Positions 17,567 through 26,489 of a stretch of 64,000 nt of DNA are shown here, in pieces. The stretch's first letter is position 1. Each line of letters starts with the position of its first letter. The notes below the pieces were generated by a model, which saw nothing but the letters and a program-made list of their open reading frames with translations, was not told where the DNA came from and made no database searches. Position numbers and translations under genes: made by a program. The stretch is taken from positions 310,001 through 374,000 of the forward strand of contig OZ255703.1 in the NCBI GenBank assembly GCA_965277055.1. Reading direction: 5' to 3'. Source of the DNA: CBDCHC01 sp965277055. GTDB lineage: Bacteria; Pseudomonadota; Gammaproteobacteria; PS1; Pseudothioglobaceae.

Positions 17567-19456
17567 TCAAGCATTCATCATATTAATAAACTCCTCTACA
17601 CTCATTTGCCCGAGGTCTGCACCACCACGCTTACGTACTGCTACTTTATGCTCTTCTACTTCTTTATCGCCGATGACAATGAGATATGGATATCTCTGCA
17701 TAGAGTGCTCACGGATTTTAAAGCCAATTTTTTCATTACGTAAGTCGGTAATCACTCTCACGCCATTTGCTCGTAAGTTTTTTTCAAGCTCAGTACAATA
17801 GTCTTCTTGACTTTTAGAGATATTGAGTATGCCTACTTGAATAGGTGCTAGCCAATTCGGGAACGCTCCAGCATAATGTTCAATCAAAATTCCTACAAAT
17901 CGCTCAAGCGAGCCAACAATGGCGCGGTGCAACATCACGGGTACTTGCTTATTACTTTCTTCATCTACATAGGTTGCATCTAAACGATCTGGCATAGAAA
18001 AATCTACTTGTAAAGTGCCACATTGCCATTCTCGTTCTAGGCAATCTTTTAACACAAATTCAATTTTTGGTCCGTAAAATGCTCCCTCACCCTCTTGAAT
18101 TTCAAAAGAAATTTGTTTGTTGGTTAATGCTTCACTCAATGCTGCTTCTGCTTCATCCCATACTTCATCACTCCCTACACGTTTTTCTGGGCGAGTGGAA
18201 AGTTTAATATCAATATCTTCAAACCCAAAGTGCTTGTATATTTCAAGCGTCAAGTCAATAATTGCAGATACTTCTTCTTGAAGTTGCGCTCTAGTGCAAA
18301 ATATATGCCCATCATCTTGAGTAAAACTACGAAGGCGCATTATTCCGTGCAGGGTACCTGAGGATTCATTACGATGGCACTTGCCAAACTCAGCAATCTT
18401 AAATGGTAAATCACGATATGAATGCAGACTTTGATTATAAATTTGAATATGTCCCGGGCAATTCATCGGCTTAATCGCATATTCATGGTTTTCACTACTC
18501 GTGGTAAACATATTATCGCCAAACTTATCCCAGTGTCCTGATTTTTCCCATAGACTTCTATCAATCACTTGTGGGGTATGCACTTCTTTATAGCCATTTT
18601 CTAAGCACACTTTACGTATATATTGCTCTACTATTTGGTAAAGTGTCCAGCCATTTTCATGCCAGAATACCATACCTGGTGCTTCTTCTTGGATATGAAA
18701 TAAATCTTGTAATTTACCGATTTTGCGGTGGTCACGTTTTTCTGCTTCTGCTAATCGCTCTAGGTGTATTTCAAGCTCTTCTTTAGTAGCAAATGCTACC
18801 CCATATATACGCTGAAGCATTTCATTAGTAGCATCGCCTCTCCAGTACGCACCAGCAAGTTTAGTGAGTTTAAATGCACCGAGTTTTCCCGTGCTAGGTA
18901 CATGCGGACCTCGGCATAAGTCAATAAAATCCCCTTGTTTATAGAGGGATAACTCTTCATTCTCTGGAATACTGGCAATAATTTCTGCTTTATAGTTTTC
19001 ACCCATTTGGGTAAAAAATGGAATCGCTTCCTCACGAGACATAGTGACTCGCTCCACTGGTAAATTTTGCTTCACCAGTTTATTCATATTGGCTTCGATT
19101 TTTTGTAAGTCAGATTCGGAGAATCCGTCTTTATATGCAAAGTCATAATAAAACCCATCCTTAATAACTGGTCCAATAGTCACTTGCGCTTCTGGATACA
19201 GTTTTTGGGTTGCTTGTGCGAGCAAATGAGCGGTAGAATGGCGAATTACTTCTAGCCCTTCGGGAGTAGAATTATCAAAGATTTCTAAAGAAATATCATG
19301 TTCAACCGTATAGCTTAAATCCACCAAGGTGCCATCAACTTTTGCACATATGGCTTTTTTAACAAGTGACGAACGTATACTTTTGGTAACAGCAAGTAGT
19401 GAAGTACCCAACTCTACTTCTTTACTGCTTCCATCAGGGAGGTGAACAAGTGGCAT
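17567..19456 (-). CDS. thrS: Threonyl-tRNA synthetase
   Basis: A 629-residue class II synthetase. Domains in order are the TGS domain (about 1-60), the editing/SAD region with HSTAHLLAQA (zinc-type HxxxH), TIGPVIKDGFYYDF, the catalytic core with NCPGH, and the C-terminal anticodon-binding domain. It charges tRNA-Thr and edits mischarged Ser. In many gammaproteobacteria thrS is followed by infC-rpmI-rplT; here it stands alone between a convergent DMT transporter and the divergent mltB. Confidence 0.97.
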   Translation of the reverse strand: MPLVHLPDGSSKEVELGTSLLAVTKSIRSSLVKKAICAKVDGTLVDLSYTVEHDISLEIFDNSTPEGLEVIRHSTAHLLAQATQKLYPEAQVTIGPVIKDGFYYDFAYKDGFSESDLQKIEANMNKLVKQNLPVERVTMSREEAIPFFTQMGENYKAEIIASIPENEELSLYKQGDFIDLCRGPHVPSTGKLGAFKLTKLAGAYWRGDATNEMLQRIYGVAFATKEELEIHLERLAEAEKRDHRKIGKLQDLFHIQEEAPGMVFWHENGWTLYQIVEQYIRKVCLENGYKEVHTPQVIDRSLWEKSGHWDKFGDNMFTTSSENHEYAIKPMNCPGHIQIYNQSLHSYRDLPFKIAEFGKCHRNESSGTLHGIMRLRSFTQDDGHIFCTRAQLQEEVSAIIDLTLEIYKHFGFEDIDIKLSTRPEKRVGSDEVWDEAEAALSEALTNKQISFEIQEGEGAFYGPKIEFVLKDCLEREWQCGTLQVDFSMPDRLDATYVDEESNKQVPVMLHRAIVGSLERFVGILIEHYAGAFPNWLAPIQVGILNISKSQEDYCTELEKNLRANGVRVITDLRNEKIGFKIREHSMQRYPYLIVIGDKEVEEHKVAVRKRGGADLGQMSVEEFINMMNA

Positions 19457-19468
19457 AAATATTTAATA

Positions 19469-19488
19469 GTAAAATCCTTAAATTTTAC
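19469..19488. promoter_or_regulatory. Inverted repeat in thrS leader
   Basis: GTAAAAT and ATTTTAC form a perfect 7-bp inverted repeat around a 6-nt loop, just upstream of the thrS start on the minus strand and within the thrS-mltB divergent gap. In E. coli thrS is controlled by structured leader elements bound by the enzyme itself. This hairpin is much simpler and AT-rich, so a regulatory role is only possible. Confidence 0.25.
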
Positions 19489-19552
19489 CATTCTACATGG
19501 TTTATGAGAGATTTATGTACTAAAATTAACCTTTTTTACTTTTCTCATCTTC

Positions 19553-20536
19553 ATGAGAGTATTGTTATTCTGTTGCGCCTTACTTATTAGTAGTTTTGCC
19601 TCTACTCATCAACTTATTAGTGCATTAGAATTGCCCCAAATACAGCAATTTATCAATCAAATGGTTGATAAGCATGGATTTGTCCGTGAAGAATTAGAGT
19701 ATTTGTTCAAATATACCCAACTCACCGTTAAAGAACACCAAAAAATTGTAAATCCTTCAGGCAAAAAATGGAAACCTCTAAACTGGACTAAGTATCGTAG
19801 TTTGTTCTTAACTGAAAAACGCATAAATGCTGGGGTTGAATTTATTTTAGAACACAAAAATGACCTAAAAAAAGCGTACAGTCAATATGGTGTTTCGCCT
19901 TATATTATTGCTGCTATTTTAGGCATAGAGACTAATTATGGTCAATTTTTAGGAGAATATCCAACCCTACAAACCCTGTCCGCATTATCCTTTGGTAAAA
20001 ATCACAGGCAAGCATTTTATAAAAAAGAGTTAGAAAACTTTCTTCTTATGGTACGTGAAAACAACATGCAACCCTTTAGGCTTAAAGGATCGCATGCAGG
20101 TGCTCTAGGCATGGCGCAGTTCATCTCAAGTAGCTATAACCATTATGCAGTAGATTTTGATGAAGATGGGAAAATTGATTTATTTGAACCTACTGATAGC
20201 ATTGGTTCTATTGCTAATTATTTTAAAAAACACTATTGGCAATATCAAGGTGACTTATTTATTCCTGTGGAGCCTAATTCGTATGCACTCACAAAAACCA
20301 ATAAACCGACAAAAACGGCTAAAGAATGGCGAAGTCTTGGGGTAAGTATAGACAAAGATATTGCTGATGATATAAAATTATCATTCATAAAAGTTCCTAC
20401 AGATGAGGGGCATGACTACTTTCTTACTTTTTGGAATTTTTATGTGATTACCCGATATAATCATAATAACATGTACGCACTAGCAATAGTGGAATTAGCA
20501 AGTGCACTCAAAACACAACTATTACAACGCAAATAA
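19553..20536 (+). CDS. mltB: Lytic murein transglycosylase B
   Basis: A 327-residue MltB-family lytic transglycosylase that cleaves peptidoglycan glycan strands in the periplasm with formation of 1,6-anhydro-muramic ends. The catalytic Glu lies in IIAAILGIETNYGQFLG. The downstream AGALGMAQFISSSYNHYAVDFDEDG region with VDFDEDGKIDLFE is characteristic of MltB. Residues 1 to about 17 form a signal peptide; no clear lipobox is seen, unlike E. coli MltB. Its stop shares one base with the dacA start (TAATG). Typical rlpA, usually between mltB and dacA, is missing. Confidence 0.92.
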   Translation: MRVLLFCCALLISSFASTHQLISALELPQIQQFINQMVDKHGFVREELEYLFKYTQLTVKEHQKIVNPSGKKWKPLNWTKYRSLFLTEKRINAGVEFILEHKNDLKKAYSQYGVSPYIIAAILGIETNYGQFLGEYPTLQTLSALSFGKNHRQAFYKKELENFLLMVRENNMQPFRLKGSHAGALGMAQFISSSYNHYAVDFDEDGKIDLFEPTDSIGSIANYFKKHYWQYQGDLFIPVEPNSYALTKTNKPTKTAKEWRSLGVSIDKDIADDIKLSFIKVPTDEGHDYFLTFWNFYVITRYNHNNMYALAIVELASALKTQLLQRK

Positions 20537-21678
20537 TGACCTTACGAACTCTTCTCTTTAGCATAATTTCCTTATTATTTAGTTTTTCTACATCGGCTGC
20601 ATTTTTTATTACGCCCGAGCCACCAAAAGTAGATGCTGCCAGTTATGTCCTCATGGACTTTAACTCTGGAGAAATTATCTCAAGCAAAAACCCTGATGTG
20701 CGCCGCGAACCAGCATCTCTGACTAAACTCATGACTGCATACGTTACCTTTAAGCGTTTAGAAGATAAATTTATCACCTTAGAAGATGAAGTGCGTATTA
20801 GTAAAAAGGCATGGAAAACAGGTGGGTCTCGTAGCTTTGTTAAAGTAGGTACAAATATTAAATTAGAAACCTTACTTAAAGGTGTGATTATTCAATCTGG
20901 CAATGATGCTTCGGTAGCCTTAGCTGAACATATTGCTGGTAGTGAGGGCACGTTTGTGTCGCTGATGAATCAATATGCAAGTGCTCTAGGTATGGCAAAT
21001 ACTAACTTTGAAAATGCCTCTGGACTACCACATGAAAATCAATTCTCCTCTAGTTATGACATAGCGTTATTGTCTGCTGCTATTATTCGCGAATTTCCTG
21101 AATACTATAAATGGTTTAGTCAAAAAGAGTTTGTACATAACAGCATCAAACAACTTAATAGAAATGGCTTATTACGCTCTGATAAAACTGTAGATGGACT
21201 GAAAACTGGACATACCAACAAAGCTGGGTATTGTCTAGCAGTAAGTGCTAACAGAATGGATATGCGCCTGATTTCAGTGGTGATGGGTGCTGCTAATGTG
21301 TCGGCACGTGAAAAGTATAGTCGTAGCCTCTTAGACTATGGGTTTAGATTTTACGAAACGAAACAAATCAAACTCCCGAAAGAAGAAGTACAAGTATACA
21401 AAGGCAAAAAAAACATGACCACTATTGGGGCACAAAAGCCTATTTACCTGACACTTGAACGCGGTAAATTTAAATTTTTAGAACAAAAAATATCATTTAA
21501 TAGACTCATTGCTCCTATTACCAAAGGGCAAACAGTGGGCTCAGTAGAAGTGATTTTTAACCAAAAAGAAACTGGCGAACAAGAAGTAATTACCACTGTG
21601 CCACTCGTGGCTAAAGAAGATATTGAAGCAGGAGGTATGATTGGTAACATCATTGATAGCATTAAATTAATGTTTTAA
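20536..21678 (+). CDS. dacA: D-alanyl-D-alanine carboxypeptidase (PBP5 family)
   Basis: A 380-residue penicillin-binding protein of the PBP5/6 family, trimming the terminal D-Ala of muropeptides. The three active-site motifs are visible: SxxK in REPASLTKLMTAY, SGN in IIQSGNDAS and KTG in VDGLKTGHTNKAGY. An N-terminal signal peptide (about 1-21) is present, and the C-terminus ends in an amphipathic segment (AGGMIGNIIDSIKLMF) suited for membrane anchoring. It is translationally coupled to mltB and followed within 7 bp by the D-amino acid transaminase gene. Confidence 0.94.
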   Translation: MTLRTLLFSIISLLFSFSTSAAFFITPEPPKVDAASYVLMDFNSGEIISSKNPDVRREPASLTKLMTAYVTFKRLEDKFITLEDEVRISKKAWKTGGSRSFVKVGTNIKLETLLKGVIIQSGNDASVALAEHIAGSEGTFVSLMNQYASALGMANTNFENASGLPHENQFSSSYDIALLSAAIIREFPEYYKWFSQKEFVHNSIKQLNRNGLLRSDKTVDGLKTGHTNKAGYCLAVSANRMDMRLISVVMGAANVSAREKYSRSLLDYGFRFYETKQIKLPKEEVQVYKGKKNMTTIGAQKPIYLTLERGKFKFLEQKISFNRLIAPITKGQTVGSVEVIFNQKETGEQEVITTVPLVAKEDIEAGGMIGNIIDSIKLMF

Positions 21679-21684
21679 TACTCT

Positions 21685-22521
21685 ATGAGTATTGTATATC
21701 TACGTGGTGCATTTATCCCCGAAGATGAGGCAACCATCTCGCCACTAGATAGAGGATTTCTCTTTGGGGATGGGCTGTATGAAGTTATCCCAGTATATTT
21801 TGGTTCGTGTTTTGGGCTCACCCATCATTATGAACGCTTAGTACATAGCCTAGGCTCTTGCCAAATTCCCCTACCCTTCTCCTACGCTGAATATTCCCAG
21901 ATTATAGAATCATTACTTGAGCAAAATACTATAACTGATTATCAAAAAATATATATACATATCACTAGAGGTGAATCTTCAGGGCGTAATCACACATACG
22001 AACAACTCACCCCTACCGTATATATTAGAGTAGATGAATTTCAGCCTAAGACTGAAACAGAACTTCTAGCTGGGGTACAAGTAGGTATGCGCGAAGATAC
22101 CCGTTGGCATAGATGCGATATTAAATCAACTTCATTACTTGCGAATGTGCTTCATATCATTGAAGCCAAGCAACTTGGCTATGAAGAAATGATATTAACG
22201 AGGGATAACATCATCACCGAAGGAGCATCCTCAAATATATTCATAGTGAAAAATGGTGCTCTATTTACCCCCCAAGCTACAAATAAAATACTTCATGGAA
22301 TTACCCGAAAAATGGTACTAGAAAGTGCTAAGGCGCTTAGTATTCCCGTGCATGAAGCGGATATTACCACTCAAGAACTCTTAGCTGCTGATGAGGTCTG
22401 GATTACCAGCTCCACTAGAGAAATTATGCCAGTCGCTAGGGTAGAAGAGCACCCACTGCCAAGCGAGTACCCAATGTGGCAACGCATCTATGCACAATAT
22501 CAATCCTTGTATAGCGTATGA
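21685..22521 (+). CDS. dat: D-amino acid aminotransferase (class IV PLP enzyme)
   Basis: A 278-residue class IV aminotransferase. The N-terminal VYLRGAFIPEDEATISPLDRGFLFGDGLYE is typical of D-amino acid transaminase and branched-chain transaminase relatives. The PLP lysine lies in CDIKSTSLLANV, and the EGASSNIFIV motif follows. Placement directly after dacA is common in gammaproteobacteria and favours a D-alanine/D-glutamate transaminase role. Substrate preference cannot be decided from motifs alone. It overlaps the downstream kinase gene by 4 bp. Confidence 0.85.
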   Translation: MSIVYLRGAFIPEDEATISPLDRGFLFGDGLYEVIPVYFGSCFGLTHHYERLVHSLGSCQIPLPFSYAEYSQIIESLLEQNTITDYQKIYIHITRGESSGRNHTYEQLTPTVYIRVDEFQPKTETELLAGVQVGMREDTRWHRCDIKSTSLLANVLHIIEAKQLGYEEMILTRDNIITEGASSNIFIVKNGALFTPQATNKILHGITRKMVLESAKALSIPVHEADITTQELLAADEVWITSSTREIMPVARVEEHPLPSEYPMWQRIYAQYQSLYSV

Positions 22522-23441
22522 ACCGTGAAGAACTAGTAATACACATAGCAAATACGCATTATCCTGAATGTGAAGTAAGGGTGATAGCAGGAGATGCCAG
22601 CTTTAGAAAGTATTATCGCATTAGTACAAATACTCAGACATTTATTGGTATGGATTCTGACCCACTACTAGAGAACAATGAGGCATTTATACTCGCGCAA
22701 CAGATTCTTAGTAGTCATCATATTCATGTACCCATTATTCATCATGCTCACCCTAATGAAGGGATATTTATTTTAGAAGACTTTGGAGATGTGAGTTTTA
22801 ACAGTGTAGTAACTCAGCACCCTGTTCATACTAAACACTATTATCAACAAGCGATTGATATCCTCATTCACATACAAACTATTAACGCCTCTAGCCTAAC
22901 AGATATTCCCCAGTATGACCGTGCGCACCTTCTACGTGAAATGAACCTCGCTAAAGAGTGGTATCAGCCTGATTTTGCCTATGATGATATATTTAATTTT
23001 ATTCTCAGTGAAATCACCACTCACCCGCAGGTAATTGTTCATAGAGATTATCATTCGCGTAATCTCATGATGACTACAGCAGGTAACATTGGGGTCATAG
23101 ACTTTCAAGATATGGTAATTGGTTCGTATATGTATGACCTTGTATCTCTCTTAAAAGATGTATATATCCAGCTGGACTCTACAGTAGTCATGGACTTGCT
23201 AGAGTACTATATTGCCCAAAGCCCACTCACCGATTCGCGCAGTTATAAGGAGTGTGTCCGAGATTTTGAACTCATTGGTGTACAACGCCATCTTAAAATA
23301 TTAGGGATATTTAATAGATTACATGTGCGTGATGGCAAAGCCCAATACCTAGATGACTTACCACTAACAAAACTCTATCTCACAGAAATGGGGGATAAAT
23401 ATCCAGAACTCGCCCCACTCGGTGAACTGGTAGGAGTTTAA
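22518..23441 (+). CDS. amgK: N-acetylmuramate/N-acetylglucosamine kinase AmgK
   Basis: A 307-residue aminoglycoside-phosphotransferase-fold kinase. The catalytic loop VIVHRDYHSRNLMM and the metal-binding GVIDFQDMVIG are clear. With a murU-like nucleotidyltransferase directly downstream (2-bp gap), it fits AmgK, which phosphorylates recycled MurNAc at C1 in the MurNAc salvage route known from Pseudomonas. That route bypasses de novo MurA/MurB and confers fosfomycin tolerance there. It overlaps the transaminase gene by 4 bp (ATGA). Confidence 0.88.
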   Translation: MNREELVIHIANTHYPECEVRVIAGDASFRKYYRISTNTQTFIGMDSDPLLENNEAFILAQQILSSHHIHVPIIHHAHPNEGIFILEDFGDVSFNSVVTQHPVHTKHYYQQAIDILIHIQTINASSLTDIPQYDRAHLLREMNLAKEWYQPDFAYDDIFNFILSEITTHPQVIVHRDYHSRNLMMTTAGNIGVIDFQDMVIGSYMYDLVSLLKDVYIQLDSTVVMDLLEYYIAQSPLTDSRSYKECVRDFELIGVQRHLKILGIFNRLHVRDGKAQYLDDLPLTKLYLTEMGDKYPELAPLGELVGV

Positions 23442-23443
23442 AG

Positions 23444-24052
23444 ATGCATGCATTAATCTTAGCAGCAGGCTTTGGCACCCGCATGGGTGAGTTAACCACC
23501 CATACCCCTAAGCCACTCTTGCCACTTGGAGAGCGTACGCTCATTGAGCATAATATTGCACTCCTAAGACAATCAGGCATAGAGCATATAGTGATAAACA
23601 CTCATTATCACGCAGATGAAATCATACAACATTTACGAGATTATGACAACATTACATTTACCAAAGAATCCCAGATTTTAGAAAGTGGTGGAGGCATTAT
23701 TAACGCTCTTCCGCACCTAAGTGAGGAATTTATCGTGATAAACGCTGATGTGGTTACAGATATTACCCCAAGTTCGCTTACCCTTGGTAACTCCCTTGCT
23801 AATCTTGTATTAGTAAATAACCCCGAGCATAACCCTAATGGGGACTTTGTATTTAACGATACTACACTGACCTTTAGTGGGGTGGGGCTCTATAATAAAG
23901 AACTCTTTACACCCTACCCCGTAACACATATCAAGCTCGCAACGATTATCAGAGAACATCTTGAGCATATTCGCTTTACCCACCATACAGGCATGTGGTA
24001 TGATATAGGCACACCAGAAAGACTCAAGAATATTCAACAACAATTTACATAA
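23444..24052 (+). CDS. murU: N-acetylmuramate alpha-1-phosphate uridylyltransferase MurU
   Basis: A 202-residue nucleotidyltransferase starting with the LILAAGFGTRMGELT signature, followed by TPKPLLPLGERTLIEH. It is shorter than the GlmU/RmlA type and lacks an acyltransferase domain, as expected for MurU. It would convert MurNAc-1-phosphate made by AmgK to UDP-MurNAc. The C-terminal WYDIGTPERLKNIQQQ is also typical. The start has an AGG-like element (gtttaaag) close upstream. Confidence 0.88.
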   Translation: MHALILAAGFGTRMGELTTHTPKPLLPLGERTLIEHNIALLRQSGIEHIVINTHYHADEIIQHLRDYDNITFTKESQILESGGGIINALPHLSEEFIVINADVVTDITPSSLTLGNSLANLVLVNNPEHNPNGDFVFNDTTLTFSGVGLYNKELFTPYPVTHIKLATIIREHLEHIRFTHHTGMWYDIGTPERLKNIQQQFT

Positions 24053-24064
24053 TTTTTACTCATT

Positions 24065-24673
24065 ATGTTAACACTAACACCCACCCAAGCAAGAGTGCTT
24101 GGAGCACTCATTGAAAAAAAGATGTGTACTCCAGAATATTATCCACTCACAACAAATGCCCTACGAAATGCCTGTAATCAAAAATCATCTCGTGAACCAG
24201 TGATGAACCTTGAAGTAGGCGAGCTTCTCCACACCATCAGAGAGCTCGAGGCACAGGAGCTAGTGACTACTGACTCCTTTACTAAAACAGAGAAGTTTTA
24301 CGAGCGATTATCAAAAGTCCTACAAACGAATGCCCAAGAAACCGCTCTCATCGCTCTACTACTCCTAAGAGGGCCACAAACACTTAACCAACTCTTAACC
24401 AGAAGTGCGAGATATGTAGAATTCACTAGTGAAACACAGGTGCGAGACACCCTGCTCACTCTCGCAGAACGCGAAGAGCCACTCACACTCTTATTACCCA
24501 AAACCAAAGGAGTGAGAGAACCACGCTATATGCACTTACTCAGTGGCGAGATAGATATAGCGGCAACTGAGGAACTGGTGAGTAAACCAATGAACCCATT
24601 AGAAGAAAAAATCGCTAAGCTAGAAAAGCGAATGCTTGATTTGGAAGAACGGATTGAGGAGTTGGAGGGGTAG
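24065..24673 (+). CDS. yceH: YceH family protein (DUF480)
   Basis: A 202-residue DUF480 protein. The N-terminal LTPTQARVLGALIEKKMCTPEYYPLT and the NQKSSREPVMNLE block are diagnostic. Family structures show two winged-helix domains, but the function is unknown. A C-terminal coiled-coil-like heptad region (residues about 180-202, rich in Leu/Glu/Lys) is visible. It converges with the DUF3883 gene, 21 bp apart. Confidence 0.9.
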   Translation: MLTLTPTQARVLGALIEKKMCTPEYYPLTTNALRNACNQKSSREPVMNLEVGELLHTIRELEAQELVTTDSFTKTEKFYERLSKVLQTNAQETALIALLLLRGPQTLNQLLTRSARYVEFTSETQVRDTLLTLAEREEPLTLLLPKTKGVREPRYMHLLSGEIDIAATEELVSKPMNPLEEKIAKLEKRMLDLEERIEELEG

Positions 24674-24694
24674 CTTTTCATTTATGATAAAAAT

Positions 24695-25612
24695 TTAAAT
24701 ACTAGCATGAAATTCTGTAGTGGTTCTATGATGAATCTCCTTCTCTGTAAATTGAATTTTCTTAATGGGGTTTGTGATTGTATGAAAACTTGGAGAACTA
24801 TCAAGATTCACTACTAAAGTTAGAACATAATCCTCCTTGTATTCTCTTGCTTTTTTGAATTCATTTTCAGTTAATCTAAATTGCGAAGAATTAGTGCGTA
24901 TCCCTTTTATTTCAGCCAAATAGTTTCTTTCAAATACATTCATTTGAAAATCATAGCCATCACCCATAAATCTAGCATCATTTAAAGTTGCCTCTCTAAA
25001 TAATGGTATTTTGGCATAGTTATTTATAAAGAATTCTTCTGCCATCAACCCAGTTTGTTGTAACTGAGAATATCTAGAAATAACTATAGGCTCCCTAGAT
25101 TTCCTTGACATTTTATCGCTAAGTTGGTGAATAGCGTTTGACTTAACAACTAGATAATTAGATAATTTTCTTCCTTTATTTATTTCTGTAACAAAACTTG
25201 GCGGCAATCCAGCAACAAAAACAATATCTTGAACTGAATCTGAGCTTAATTTAATACTATTGGCATATTTAATTCCAAACAGAAAAATATCTGTAATTAC
25301 TTCATTGTGAATAGAATTTTTATAACATTTACTAAGTAATAAAATTAGTTCAATGCGAGAAACATTATTAGTATGGTCTACTTGAGTTTGTTTGAATGAC
25401 ACATGCTCAGCAATATTAATACCTTTCGAAAGCTCAGTTACGTAATTTTGACTAATACTAGAATACCTAATTATATTGCTTTTAGAAAATTGATCATTGA
25501 TGATTTTTGCATACTTAATTCCAAAGAGGTGAATCCTAGATACCTTTTCTCCCGAGAAGGCTATTTCGTAATCTTTTTGTAACAGACTACCTAGTTCCAG
25601 TTCAGTAAGCAC
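24695..25612 (-). CDS. Duplicated-domain protein with DUF3883/PD-(D/E)XK-like C-terminus
   Basis: A 305-residue protein, GTG start, 2 bp downstream of kdsA on the same strand. Residues about 27-71 and 109-153 are an internal duplication, offset by 82: each begins with xFLFGIKYA/IHLFGIKYA and ends in (S/Y)xVTE(L/I)xKGxxLxxxV, a pattern like a helix-turn-helix. The C-terminal half contains GYDF (Asp221) and YLAEIKG (Glu234, Lys236), fitting the DUF3883 nuclease-like domain with a PD-(D/E)XK arrangement. It looks like an accessory restriction-type endonuclease without a methyltransferase neighbour. Composition seems more AT-rich than neighbours. Function is inferred. Confidence 0.6.
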   Translation of the reverse strand: MLTELELGSLLQKDYEIAFSGEKVSRIHLFGIKYAKIINDQFSKSNIIRYSSISQNYVTELSKGINIAEHVSFKQTQVDHTNNVSRIELILLLSKCYKNSIHNEVITDIFLFGIKYANSIKLSSDSVQDIVFVAGLPPSFVTEINKGRKLSNYLVVKSNAIHQLSDKMSRKSREPIVISRYSQLQQTGLMAEEFFINNYAKIPLFREATLNDARFMGDGYDFQMNVFERNYLAEIKGIRTNSSQFRLTENEFKKAREYKEDYVLTLVVNLDSSPSFHTITNPIKKIQFTEKEIHHRTTTEFHASI

Positions 25613-25614
25613 CT

Positions 25615-26448
25615 TTACAACCTACCTTCCAAAAACTCCCCGCTTTTCACGAGCGCATCAATATCCTTGAGTGTTTTGAGTAAGTCGCTGATTTTATCTA
25701 TTGGCAGCATATTTGCCCCGTCACTCAGGGCAGTTTCTGGGGTCGGGTGGGTTTCCATAAAGAGCCCGCTGATCCCCGCAGCCATCGCACTACGAGCTAG
25801 TACGGGCACAAATTCACGTTGTCCACCGCTCTTACCACCAAGCCCGCCTGGTTGTTGTACGCTATGGGTCGCATCAAATACTACAGGGCAGCCTGTTTCT
25901 CGCATAATAGCCAGCCCACGCATGTCACTAATAAGTGTATTGTAGCCAAAGCTGACCCCACGCTCACAGACCATAATATTCTTATTACCAGTTTCATGGG
26001 CTTTTGCTACTACATTCACCATGTCTGTAGGTGCTTGAAACTGCCCTTTTTTAATATTTACTGGAAGTCCTTGCGAGCAGACATTCTTAATGAAGTTTGT
26101 TTGACGTACCAGAAATGCAGGAGTTTGCATTACATCTACCACACTTGCTACTTCATCTAGTGGGGTATCTTCGTGTACGTCAGTGAGTACGGGTACGTCT
26201 ACTTCATCTTTTACTTTTTGTAAGATACGTAGCCCTTCACTGATGCCAAGCCCTCTAAAGCTTGAACTACTGGTGCGGTTCGCCTTGTCAAATGATGACT
26301 TATAAATAAATGGAATACCTAAGTCACTCGTGATTTGTTTGAGAGTAGTAGCGGTAGCAAGTGCCAGCTCTTCGCTCTCAATTACACAAGGTCCTGCAAT
26401 TAAGAAAAATGGCTGATTCAGCCCAACTTCAAAGTGGGTGAGTTTCAT
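25615..26448 (-). CDS. kdsA: 3-deoxy-8-phosphooctulonate synthase
   Basis: A 277-residue KdsA, condensing PEP with arabinose-5-phosphate to Kdo-8-phosphate for LPS. Signatures: FLIAGPCVIESEE at the start, SSFDKANRTSSSSFRG, and GSGxxG-like VFDATHSVQQPGG. I use the ATG at 26448 (MKLTHFEV); an in-frame extension of 18 residues upstream would run into the divergent trpC promoter and is unlikely. kdsD, giving the arabinose-5-phosphate substrate, is at about 36.4 kb. The usual pyrG-kdsA-eno order is absent. Confidence 0.95.
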   Translation of the reverse strand: MKLTHFEVGLNQPFFLIAGPCVIESEELALATATTLKQITSDLGIPFIYKSSFDKANRTSSSSFRGLGISEGLRILQKVKDEVDVPVLTDVHEDTPLDEVASVVDVMQTPAFLVRQTNFIKNVCSQGLPVNIKKGQFQAPTDMVNVVAKAHETGNKNIMVCERGVSFGYNTLISDMRGLAIMRETGCPVVFDATHSVQQPGGLGGKSGGQREFVPVLARSAMAAGISGLFMETHPTPETALSDGANMLPIDKISDLLKTLKDIDALVKSGEFLEGRL

Positions 26449-26489
26449 AAGAGTAGTGTGTGCAAATAAATGTAGATTATAATATACTG

